NCBI GenBank assembly: GCA_020630355.1
Contig: JAHDBO010000134.1
Coordinates: forward strand, 1 to 5,970
DNA: 5,970 nt
From: Saprospiraceae bacterium
GTDB lineage: Bacteria; Bacteroidota; Bacteroidia; Chitinophagales; Saprospiraceae
Reading direction: 5' to 3'
A program made the position numbers and the translations under genes. Numbering within the stretch: position 1 is the first letter of the stretch; each line of letters opens with the position of its first letter. Positions 1-5,970 of this stretch are shown piece by piece. Below the pieces are notes generated by a model. It was not told the origin of the DNA and did no database searches. It saw only the letters and a program-made list of their open reading frames with translations.

Positions 1-52
1 TTTTAGAATAAAATCCAATACAAATCAGCTGGTGATGAACAACTTTAAAAAC
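1..52. other. Short non-coding tail downstream of the EEP gene
   Basis: These 52 bases lie beyond the stop codon of the minus-strand nuclease gene. They are AT-rich. I see no convincing hairpin terminator, no RNA gene, and no start or end of a neighbouring gene that could be defended. A gene beyond the window edge could begin or end here unseen. Confidence 0.5.
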
Positions 53-1078
53 CTATTGTGCTTTGACTAGATATACATAGACAGGTAAGTGGTCAGAATA
101 ACCATCTTTCCATTCAGAGCCGACAAAAGCCCGTTTTGGATAGCCTTTATATTGTCCAGAAGTTTGCAACAACCATGGTTTTCTGAAAATTCCAGCTTTG
201 TAAAAGAAATAACCATTTTGGCTTTCGTCCAATAAAGGCTCGGAAACGATAATCTGGTCGAATAAAGACCAAGCATCCCGATACGCCATCGTGCCTAGAC
301 CTTTGGAGTAGTATTGATACATTGGATTAAAATACCCCCCTTTTTTGACTTTCTTTTTCTTCTTTTTGGCTTGGATGATTTTTTTGACGCTAGGTGAACT
401 TGGGTCGTCATTCAAATCGCCCATGATGACCACTTTTGCTTGCTTATCTTCTTTTTTAAGTTCATTGATAATATCAAGACAAAGCTGAGCTGCTGCATTC
501 CTGAGCGGCGCAGAAGCTTCTTCTCCACCACGACGAGAAGGCCAGTGATTGACCAATACATGCACCATTTCCCCATCAAGTTTGCCAGATACTTGTAGCA
601 CGTCCCTAGTGAATACACGACGACCATCCCTCTCGATGTTAAGGGTATGCGCTTTACTATCGGTTACCTCAAAATATTTGGGCTGATAAAGCAAGGCGAC
701 ATCGATGCCCCTTTTGTCAGGCGAATCAAAATGAACGACTTGGTAATCCCTTTTGGCTATGGCTGGTCGTTTGGCAAGGTCTTCAAGTACTTTTCTGTTT
801 TCAATCTCTGCAACACCAACAATAGCCAGGCCATCAGGCGTCACATCCGTCCCCACCAAAGCAACAACCTCTGCTAGGTTATCTAATTTCTCTTCATACT
901 TTTCTTGGCTCCATGCTTTCTCCCCTTCGGGTGTAAACTCCTCGTCCCTTATTTTAGGGTCATCCTCGGTATCGAATAAGTTTTCAAGATTGTAAAAACC
1001 GATACCTGCCACTTTATAATTTTTTTGGGCTTGACCCAAAAATGGAATTATCAAAAAAAGGAATAAAAAGAGTCGCAT
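53..1078 (-). CDS. Secreted endonuclease/exonuclease/phosphatase (EEP) superfamily protein
   Basis: This 341-residue protein is an exported metal-dependent phosphodiesterase of the DNase I-like EEP superfamily, in the Bacteroidota subgroup that opens with a NLENLFD motif. Residues 1-18 (MRLFLFLFLIIPFLGQAQ) form a signal peptide with no lipobox cysteine, so a soluble periplasmic or secreted enzyme is expected. The expected catalytic positions are visible in order: N30 in FYNLENLFD, E91 in VAEIEN, D126 in RGIDVALLY, H178 in VNHWPSR, D221 and N223 in MGDLNDD, D274 in FDQIIVS, and D329-H330 in YSDHLPVYV. The length is normal and the enzyme looks intact. The start is the first Met, directly before the signal peptide. 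A lysine-rich stretch (238-246) sits in a loop after the GDLND motif. The gene is transcribed away from the receptor gene across 129 bp. Family members cleave DNA, RNA, phosphoinositides or other phosphate esters, and the motifs alone do not decide the substrate. I infer a nuclease or phosphodiesterase role in nutrient acquisition. Confidence 0.93.
   Translation of the reverse strand: MRLFLFLFLIIPFLGQAQKNYKVAGIGFYNLENLFDTEDDPKIRDEEFTPEGEKAWSQEKYEEKLDNLAEVVALVGTDVTPDGLAIVGVAEIENRKVLEDLAKRPAIAKRDYQVVHFDSPDKRGIDVALLYQPKYFEVTDSKAHTLNIERDGRRVFTRDVLQVSGKLDGEMVHVLVNHWPSRRGGEEASAPLRNAAAQLCLDIINELKKEDKQAKVVIMGDLNDDPSSPSVKKIIQAKKKKKKVKKGGYFNPMYQYYSKGLGTMAYRDAWSLFDQIIVSEPLLDESQNGYFFYKAGIFRKPWLLQTSGQYKGYPKRAFVGSEWKDGYSDHLPVYVYLVKAQ
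341..367 (-). repeat. Low-complexity lysine-codon tract inside the EEP gene
   Basis: On the coding strand this stretch is almost entirely AAA and AAG codons, giving six lysines, a valine and two more lysines (residues 238-246). It is followed at once by six G (335-340 on the plus strand as C6). It lies in the linker between the GDLNDD motif and the YFNPMYQYYSKG segment, away from the catalytic residues. I recall lysine-rich sequence at this place in other Bacteroidota homologues, so it is probably a variable surface loop. The adjoining A and G homopolymers are slippage-prone. Confidence 0.7.
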
Positions 1079-1207
1079 TGTATTTGAAATTTTTGTGCAA
1101 TATAGAACAAAAAGTGTTGCCTATTTATTACTCAATGGTTAATTAACGAAGGAAAGTATTAAAGACAAGTTAAATGCTTTACATTTGTGCTCTCAAACAC
1201 AAATTGT
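1079..1207. promoter_or_regulatory. Divergent intergenic region between the EEP and receptor genes
   Basis: The 129 bp separate the start codons of two divergently transcribed genes, so both promoters should lie here. It is AT-rich and has no Shine-Dalgarno sequence before either start, as is normal in Bacteroidota. A perfect 10-bp palindrome GTTAATTAAC (1138-1147) lies almost exactly at its centre. A Bacteroidota-type -7 element is visible towards the receptor gene. Towards the EEP gene I see only a weak TATATTG-like match on the minus strand (around 1108-1114), which I do not call as a promoter. Confidence 0.6.
1180..1187 (+). promoter_or_regulatory. Putative -7 promoter element of the receptor gene
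   Basis: TACATTTG matches the TAnnTTTG -7 consensus used by the Bacteroidota primary sigma factor. It ends 20 bases before the ATG at 1208, which would place the transcription start near 1193 and leave a leader of about 15 bases. I see no clear TTTG-type -33 element at the usual spacing, so the call rests on the -7 match and its position. If right, it excludes translation from the in-frame GTG at 1187, which would lie inside the promoter. Confidence 0.5.
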
Positions 1208-3973
1208 ATGAATCAAATCAAAACCTCACTTATTACTGTATTTTGTCTTTTTTCCTTTTTGATTCAGGCTCAAGATGCGACCATTGAAGGCTATGTCAAA
1301 AAAGAAAATTCCACGCTTTATTTGCATAAGGCCATTGTGGTGTCAGATGATGGCAGACAAGGGATTACCGATGAAAACGGCTATTTTAACTTTGAACTTT
1401 CATCAGGGGAAAGAACACTTTCTATTGTGGTAGATGGCTACGAATCCTTCCAACAAGCGATTTCTGTGAAAGCAGGGAATAATGATATTGGAAAACTGGA
1501 ACTCAAACCCACAGCAACGATTCCTGTTGACGAAAATCTAGACCGCATCCCAGTCATTGCTTTATCACAAGATGATTTGGACAGTGATACCGAATCACAA
1601 GACATCTCAGGATTGTTGACGGCTTCTAGGGATGTGTATCTAAATGCTGCGGCCTTCAACCTCGGTCAGCTCCGTTTTCGTATCCGTGGATATGACTCAG
1701 AGCTAACGAAGACCTTCCTCAATGGAATGCCTATGAACGACCTTGAATCAGGTCGAGTATTTTGGGGCGCTTGGGGTGGACTAAATGATGTGACCAGAGC
1801 AAGAGAGAATCATTTTGGCTTAGAGGCCAATTCTCTATCCTTTGGAGGTATTGGTGGTTCTGTGGGGGTAGATACACGAGCATCTAGCCAGCGCAAACAG
1901 ATTCGGGCTTCTTATGCCGTTTCTAATCGTTCTTATAGAAACCGTTTGATGTTGACCTACAATACAGGGCAGCTAGATGGTGGTTGGGCAATCTCTTTGT
2001 CTGGCTCTAGAAGATGGGCACAAGAAGGGTATGAACCCGGTACTTTTTCAGATGACTGGTCTTATTTCGCCTCTATTGATAAAAAGCTAGGTGATCATTC
2101 CTTGAATCTGACCGTCTTAGGTGCACCGACGCACCGTGGGGGTAGAACGGCTTCTGTGGATGAATTGATTGAATTGTCTGGTGATACTTATTACAATCCA
2201 TTCTGGGGATACCAAAACGGTAAGAAACGTAACTCAAGAGTGTCTAGGTCGCATCAGCCTATTGGGATATTAAGACACGACTGGAAAATTGATAAAAAAT
2301 CAAGCTTGACGACTTCTATCGGTATCCAATCGGGTAGAAATGGCCGTACCGCATTGGATTGGTTTGATGCACCCGACCCAAGACCAGAATATTACAGAAA
2401 TTTACCCTCCTTCGTATCTGACCCAGCACTTAAAGCTCAATTGACCGAGTTGTACCAAAACAATCCCGATTTATTACAAATCAATTGGAATCAATTATAT
2501 AATATCAATTATGCCAGCAATGGGGAGGCATTGGGTATCAATGGGGGAATCGTACGCGCTGGCAACATCGCTCGCTATATCCTGGCAGAGCGCCGTTATG
2601 ACACCCATCAGGCAACGTTCAATTCCGTTTATGAGAATGCGGTTTCTGAAAACGTAAGTATTCAAGGAGGCTTGACTTATCAAGCCGGTAGAAAGCACAA
2701 TTTTCAAGTGTTGGACGATTTGCTAGGAGCGGATTTCCACTGGGATATTGACCGATTTGCGACTAGGAATTTTCCTGGCGATGTCAGTAAATGGCAGTCA
2801 GATTTGAATAACCCTGATAGAATAGTGGGAGAGGGCGACACCTATGGCTATGATTATGATTTGAACGTTAGAAAAACGGATGCTTGGGTGCAAGGGCAAT
2901 TTACTTTCAGCAAAGTAGATGCTTTCTTGGCAGCCAATGTGAACTCTACCACTTTCTGGAGAACAGGCAACTTCAAAAGTGGTTTGTTCCCTTTCAATTC
3001 CTTAGGCGATGCTGAAAAACAGGATTATTTGACTTACAGCTTGAAGGGGGGAATTACTTACAAAATAGATGGTAGAAATTACTTGTATGCCAATGGTGGT
3101 ACAGGCACACTCGCTCCAAATATCAGGAACGCTTATCAAGCGCCTCGTAGAAGAAACCAATTAGTTGAGAATCTCGAGGAGATGAATTATACCACTTTTG
3201 AAGGGGGATATTTATTGAAATCCCCGACTGTAAAGGCAAGAATAAGTGCTTATTATACCACACTTCAAAACCAAACAGATAATATCAGCTTCTTTATTGA
3301 AGATTTATTGGTAGGGGATATTTTTGGTAACTATATTGTAAATGGGGTTGACCAACAACATACCGGGATTGAACTTGGTTTGGAGACGAAACTAGGTGCC
3401 GGTTTCTCTGTAAGTGGAGCGGCTGCACTTGGACAATACATCTATACTTCAAGGCCTACTGCGACTATATACGTAGACAACAACGCACAGCAGGTAGACC
3501 AATACACGATTTACCAAAAAAACTTCTACGTGCCCGGTACACCACAGCAGGCTTACTCTTTCACCTTACGATACAATTCTCCTAAGTTTTGGTATGCTAA
3601 CTTGACAGGTAACTTTGTTGATAAAAGATGGTTGGATTTCAATCCAGATAGAAGAACGACTAGGGCCATCGCTTACCCTGATGGTACAACCGTTGAGCCA
3701 GGTTCTCAAGCATGGCAAGACATTTTGTACCAACAGGAAATTCCATCTGCATTCACCTTGGATTTCTTTGGGGGTAAATCATGGAAAATCAGAGATTATT
3801 TTGTTTACCTGAATGTTGGTGTAAACAATATTTTGAACAACCAAGATATGATTACAGGTGGTTATGAGCAGTTGCGTTTTGATACGGAAGAGAAGAATCC
3901 AAATCAATTTCCTCCAAGATACTTTAGAGGTATTGGTCTAAATTACTTTGTAAACCTTTCCGTAAGACTTTAG
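1208..3973 (+). CDS. TonB-dependent outer-membrane receptor with N-terminal carboxypeptidase-regulatory-like domain
   Basis: This 921-residue protein is an outer-membrane transporter that uses TonB-ExbBD energy to import a bound ligand. Residues 1-22 (MNQIKTSLITVFCLFSFLIQAQ) are a signal peptide. Residues 24-101 form a carboxypeptidase-regulatory-like beta-sandwich, with IEGYV, the ITDENGYFNFEL segment and VVDGYESF. Residues about 110-225 are the plug, including LRFRIRGYDSE, FLNGMPMNDLESG and FGGIGGSVGVDTRAS. The rest is an aromatic-rich beta-barrel with alternating strands, ending in YFRGIGLNYFVNLSVRL. It ends in Leu rather than the common terminal aromatic residue. The plug does not look like a typical SusC/RagA plug, and the downstream lipoprotein is not SusD-like. 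I chose the ATG at 1208 over an in-frame GTG at 1187 because it starts directly at the signal peptide and lies downstream of the probable promoter. The next gene on the same strand starts 87 bp later, suggesting an operon. The ligand is unknown; the context hints at nucleic acid or phosphate-ester products (inference). Confidence 0.93.
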   Translation: MNQIKTSLITVFCLFSFLIQAQDATIEGYVKKENSTLYLHKAIVVSDDGRQGITDENGYFNFELSSGERTLSIVVDGYESFQQAISVKAGNNDIGKLELKPTATIPVDENLDRIPVIALSQDDLDSDTESQDISGLLTASRDVYLNAAAFNLGQLRFRIRGYDSELTKTFLNGMPMNDLESGRVFWGAWGGLNDVTRARENHFGLEANSLSFGGIGGSVGVDTRASSQRKQIRASYAVSNRSYRNRLMLTYNTGQLDGGWAISLSGSRRWAQEGYEPGTFSDDWSYFASIDKKLGDHSLNLTVLGAPTHRGGRTASVDELIELSGDTYYNPFWGYQNGKKRNSRVSRSHQPIGILRHDWKIDKKSSLTTSIGIQSGRNGRTALDWFDAPDPRPEYYRNLPSFVSDPALKAQLTELYQNNPDLLQINWNQLYNINYASNGEALGINGGIVRAGNIARYILAERRYDTHQATFNSVYENAVSENVSIQGGLTYQAGRKHNFQVLDDLLGADFHWDIDRFATRNFPGDVSKWQSDLNNPDRIVGEGDTYGYDYDLNVRKTDAWVQGQFTFSKVDAFLAANVNSTTFWRTGNFKSGLFPFNSLGDAEKQDYLTYSLKGGITYKIDGRNYLYANGGTGTLAPNIRNAYQAPRRRNQLVENLEEMNYTTFEGGYLLKSPTVKARISAYYTTLQNQTDNISFFIEDLLVGDIFGNYIVNGVDQQHTGIELGLETKLGAGFSVSGAAALGQYIYTSRPTATIYVDNNAQQVDQYTIYQKNFYVPGTPQQAYSFTLRYNSPKFWYANLTGNFVDKRWLDFNPDRRTTRAIAYPDGTTVEPGSQAWQDILYQQEIPSAFTLDFFGGKSWKIRDYFVYLNVGVNNILNNQDMITGGYEQLRFDTEEKNPNQFPPRYFRGIGLNYFVNLSVRL

Positions 3974-3998
3974 AGCATGTTAAATTTAAATATGCTCT
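3972..3998 (+). terminator. Hairpin overlapping the receptor stop codon (weak terminator or attenuator)
   Basis: AGAGCATGTT (3972-3981) can pair with AATATGCTCT (3989-3998), giving a 10-bp stem with one G-U pair and a 7-base loop. The stem includes the last two bases of the receptor TAG stop codon. Only a very short U run (3998-4000) follows, so this looks like an inefficient terminator or an mRNA-stabilising 3' structure rather than a strong terminator. It would allow read-through into the lipoprotein gene at reduced level. Confidence 0.45.
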
Positions 3999-4060
3999 TT
4001 GACACGCTCTAATTCAATTCTTGTTAAATTAAAAAGTTGACCATTAATAATTTTAATATA

Positions 4061-5970
4061 ATGAATAAATTTATCAAACTACTCGCAGCTTTTGCTTTAA
4101 TGTTGCTATTTATTCCTGCTTGTGTGGATCAGGATTTCGATGAACCACCCACCAACTTTGAAGCACCCAATATTACCGCTAATACGACAATTCAGGATTT
4201 ATTGGCACTACATTCCCTAGGTGGATTTACAGAAATCACCGATGATATTGTGATATCAGGTGTGGTCGTTGCTGACGATGAATCAGGTAATTTTTATAAA
4301 ACTTTGATTATTCAGGACGAAACGGCGGGTATCAATGTACAGATAGACCAGACAGATTTGTTTAATCTGTTTCCAATTGGCCGTAGAATTTACATCAAAT
4401 GCCAAGGTTTATACTTGGGAGATTTTGCGGATTTGATTCAGTTGGGCGGTGGTATTGATGATAATAATGGCGACCAAAGATTAGCTCGTATTCCATCTGG
4501 CTTGATCAATGAATTGGTCATTGGAGGGGCGGCTGGTCAGAACGTAGAACCAGCAGTTAAAACGATTAACGACATCAATTTTAGTGACGTCAATACTTTG
4601 GTGAAATTGTCAGGTGTACAGTTCCCAAGCGCTGATGCTAATGAGCCTTATGCGGATGCTTCCGACCCCAATAATCCACAATCGGTCAATAGGGCGATTG
4701 AAGATTGCAGTGGAAATGAAATTTTATTCCGTACGAGTGGTTTTTCTAGCTTTGCTAATGAGTTGACACCAAACACCCAAGGAGAATTGACAGCTGTCGT
4801 TGGTATATTTAATGGCGATTATCAATTGTTTATCCGTGACTTGAGTGATGTTAACTTTACAGACCTGAGATGTGGCGGCGTCAACGGAACCGAAGAGTAT
4901 CTATCCCTCACGGATGTCCGTAACTCTTGGACAGGTGCGACCTCTAGTCTGCCCTCTAATAAAAAGGTAAGTGGAGTTGTTATTTCTGATAGAGCAAATG
5001 GAAACATTACAGGCAGAAACCTGGTGCTTCAAGATGGCACGTCGGGTATTGTCGTGCGTTTTGAAGAAGACCATTCCATTGGGCTTGGAGAACAAATAGA
5101 GGTAGTGGTTTCTGGTTTAGAATTGTCGGAGTTTAGAGGTTTGTTACAAATAAATAATGTGCCACTTGATAATGTTACTAGCCTTGGGACAGGAACATTG
5201 CCTACACCAAAAGTAGTCACGACTGCCGAAATTTTGAGCGACTTAGAAATACTGGAATCCACTCTGGTTAAAATTGAAAATGCAACTATTTCAGGAGGAA
5301 GCACACTGGGCTCAGCAGATGCGGTTTCTGATGCTTCTGGCAGCATTGATATGTTCAATTTCAATTCTGCTGCTTTTGCCAATGACCCAACACCTTCAGG
5401 CATGGTGACTGTAACGGCTATTGTTTCTCAATTCAATACGGGACAAATCAACTTACGAAACGCTGGTGACGTAGAAGGTGGCTCTGGCGGCGGCGGCGGC
5501 GGAGACCCGACAGTTGCGGACATCAGTACTTTGAGAGATGCTTTCAACGGAGGTGCTACGGCTGCACCTGCTGATACCAAAATCCTAGGTGTAGTCATTT
5601 CTGATTATGAAAATGGAAATATCACGGGTAGAAACTTAGTCATCCAAGATGGCAGCGCAGGTATCGTGATTCGTTTTGATGCCAATCATACCTTTGCTCT
5701 AGGGCAGGAATTGGAAATCGACGTATCAGGACTGGAATTGTCGGAGTTTAGAGGTTTGTTACAGGTAAATAACGTTCCGACTACCAATGCAACAGATATG
5801 GGTGCTGGTACAATGCCGACACCTCAGGTCGTGACTGTTGCTGAGATATTGAACAACCACGAGGCTTACGAATCTGAGTTGGTGCTTATCAACGACGCAA
5901 CCATTAGTGGTGCTTCGACTTACAATGGCGGAACGACGGTTTCGGATAGTTCTGGTTCTATCGATATGTT
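4061..5970 (+). CDS. DUF5689-type surface lipoprotein with tandem OB-like units (3' end outside window)
   Basis: The reading frame is open from ATG 4061 to the window edge (636 complete codons, no stop). Residues 1-21 (MNKFIKLLAAFALMLLFIPAC) are a lipoprotein signal with lipobox IPAC, and Cys21 is the lipidated residue. The following VDQDFDE is acidic, as in Bacteroidota signals for export to the outer surface. Residues about 38-270 match the DUF5689 pattern (ISGVVVADDESGNFY, LIIQDETAGINVQ, CQGLYLGDFADLIQLGG). Residues about 281-472 and 488 onward repeat the same plan (GVVISD, NGNITGRNLV, QDG, GLELSEFRGLLQ, NNVP, PTP, AEIL, ATISG, SGSIDM), with a glycine-rich linker (473-481) between them. 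I see no catalytic motif in the visible part; a further domain may follow. It starts 87 bp after the receptor gene and is probably its surface partner. The OB-like fold and a ligand-binding role are inference; substrate unknown. Confidence 0.88.
   Translation, partial: MNKFIKLLAAFALMLLFIPACVDQDFDEPPTNFEAPNITANTTIQDLLALHSLGGFTEITDDIVISGVVVADDESGNFYKTLIIQDETAGINVQIDQTDLFNLFPIGRRIYIKCQGLYLGDFADLIQLGGGIDDNNGDQRLARIPSGLINELVIGGAAGQNVEPAVKTINDINFSDVNTLVKLSGVQFPSADANEPYADASDPNNPQSVNRAIEDCSGNEILFRTSGFSSFANELTPNTQGELTAVVGIFNGDYQLFIRDLSDVNFTDLRCGGVNGTEEYLSLTDVRNSWTGATSSLPSNKKVSGVVISDRANGNITGRNLVLQDGTSGIVVRFEEDHSIGLGEQIEVVVSGLELSEFRGLLQINNVPLDNVTSLGTGTLPTPKVVTTAEILSDLEILESTLVKIENATISGGSTLGSADAVSDASGSIDMFNFNSAAFANDPTPSGMVTVTAIVSQFNTGQINLRNAGDVEGGSGGGGGGDPTVADISTLRDAFNGGATAAPADTKILGVVISDYENGNITGRNLVIQDGSAGIVIRFDANHTFALGQELEIDVSGLELSEFRGLLQVNNVPTTNATDMGAGTMPTPQVVTVAEILNNHEAYESELVLINDATISGASTYNGGTTVSDSSGSIDM
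4172..4861 (+). repeat. Unit A: DUF5689 domain of the lipoprotein
   Basis: This codes for residues 38-267. It is the most divergent of three homologous units but shows the same landmarks in the same order. G67 begins GVVVADD, Q85-D86 begin QDETAGI, and G116 begins GLYLGDFADLIQ. A second half runs from INDINFSDVNTLVKLSGVQF to FNGDYQLFIRDLSDV. The spacing from the GVV glycine to the GLxL glycine is 49 residues here and 47 in units B and C. Two Cys occur late in this region, C271 just after it and one in IEDCSGNE, so a disulfide is possible. Confidence 0.7.
4901..5476 (+). repeat. Unit B: second tandem OB-like unit of the lipoprotein
   Basis: This codes for residues 281-472. Landmarks are GVVISDRANGN (from G305), VLQDGTSGIVVRF, GLELSEFRGLLQ (from G352), AEILSDLE, ATISGGST, SDASGSIDM, and a closing INLRNAGDV that parallels LFIRDLSDV at the end of unit A. 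Residues 305-431 align without gaps to 510-636 of unit C, with about 83 of 127 identities by hand count. Confidence 0.8.
5120..5148 (+). repeat. 29-bp identical direct repeat, copy 1 (in unit B)
   Basis: These 29 bases, coding for ELSEFRGLLQ, are identical to 5735-5763. The flanking sequence differs at many synonymous sites, so this is the longest exact match I found between units B and C. Confidence 0.9.
5477..5503 (+). repeat. Glycine-rich linker with (GGC)5 microsatellite
   Basis: The bases encode GGSGGGGGG (residues 473-481). Bases 5486-5500 are five perfect GGC codons. The tract separates unit B from unit C and stands out as GC-rich in an otherwise AT-leaning gene. Gly/Ser linkers between modules are common in Bacteroidota surface lipoproteins. 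Unit changes would stay in frame, so the tract can vary in length without breaking the protein. Confidence 0.85.
5522..5970 (+). repeat. Unit C: third tandem OB-like unit (cut by window end)
   Basis: This codes for residues 488-636 and stops inside the unit, at the SGSIDM motif that in unit B is followed by FNFNSAAFAND. The offset from unit B is exactly 615 bases (205 codons) at every landmark checked, so there is no net insertion or deletion between the copies. About 40 more residues would complete the unit beyond the window. Confidence 0.8.
5735..5763 (+). repeat. 29-bp identical direct repeat, copy 2 (in unit C)
   Basis: This is the second copy of the 29-base block at 5120-5148, 615 bases downstream and in the same reading frame. 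Recombination between the copies would delete or duplicate exactly one 205-codon unit without a frameshift. Confidence 0.9.

Noticed and set aside
647..995. Plus-strand open frames of 76 and 80 codons
   Set aside because: Both are antisense to the well-supported EEP gene, which shows all its catalytic motifs in this stretch.
1187..1207. In-frame GTG start giving a 928-residue receptor
   Set aside because: It would add MLSNTNC before a complete signal peptide, and the GTG overlaps the TACATTTG promoter-like element. The ATG at 1208 is the better start.
1187..3973. Calling the receptor/lipoprotein pair SusC/SusD
   Set aside because: The plug lacks the usual SusC-type signature, and the lipoprotein is DUF5689-like rather than an alpha-helical SusD-type protein.
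3998..4023. TTTG with AATTCTTG as a separate promoter for the lipoprotein gene
   Set aside because: The -7-like octamer has two mismatches to TAnnTTTG and the spacing is too short. Read-through from the receptor gene explains expression better.
4822..5095. Overlapping 61- and 64-codon minus-strand frames
   Set aside because: They overlap each other and the lipoprotein gene in antisense, with no protein features.
5029..5403. 124-codon open frame on the minus strand
   Set aside because: It lies wholly antisense to the lipoprotein gene, has no recognisable domain or signal, and its codons mirror the repeat units on the other strand.
5120..5763. 29-bp repeats as attachment sites of a mobile element
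   Set aside because: Both copies are in frame, encode the same conserved peptide and sit at equivalent places in duplicated domains, with no integrase or transposase nearby.

Overview
The window looks like a chromosomal segment from a member of the Bacteroidota; the order (Flavobacteriia, Cytophagia or Saprospiria) cannot be resolved by eye. Supporting signs are moderately AT-rich DNA, no Shine-Dalgarno sequences before the genes, a TAnnTTTG-type promoter element, signal peptides ending in QAQ, a TonB-dependent receptor with an N-terminal carboxypeptidase-regulatory-like domain, and a lipoprotein of the Bacteroidota-restricted DUF5689 type.

Layout: bases 1-52 are a short tail with no recognisable gene. 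Bases 53-1078 (minus) encode a secreted endonuclease/exonuclease/phosphatase (EEP) superfamily enzyme with its catalytic motifs intact. A 129-bp divergent intergenic region (1079-1207) follows. Bases 1208-3973 (plus) encode a 921-residue outer-membrane TonB-dependent receptor. An 87-bp gap begins with a hairpin that overlaps the receptor stop codon. From 4061 to the window edge (plus) runs a large surface-type lipoprotein, cut off at 636 residues.

The most informative object is the lipoprotein. By hand alignment it contains three tandem copies of one unit of roughly 190-230 residues. The first is a recognisable DUF5689 domain, the second and third are about 65% identical to each other, and a GGSGGGGGG linker separates units two and three. 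I infer that each unit is a pair of OB-like barrels.

Working model (inference): the receptor and lipoprotein form an outer-membrane uptake pair in which a DUF5689 protein takes the position usually held by SusD, and the divergent exported nuclease/phosphatase supplies or processes the ligand. Nucleic acid or phosphate-ester scavenging would fit, but nothing in the sequence proves the substrate. No RNA genes, insertion sequences, CRISPR arrays or phage genes are visible.
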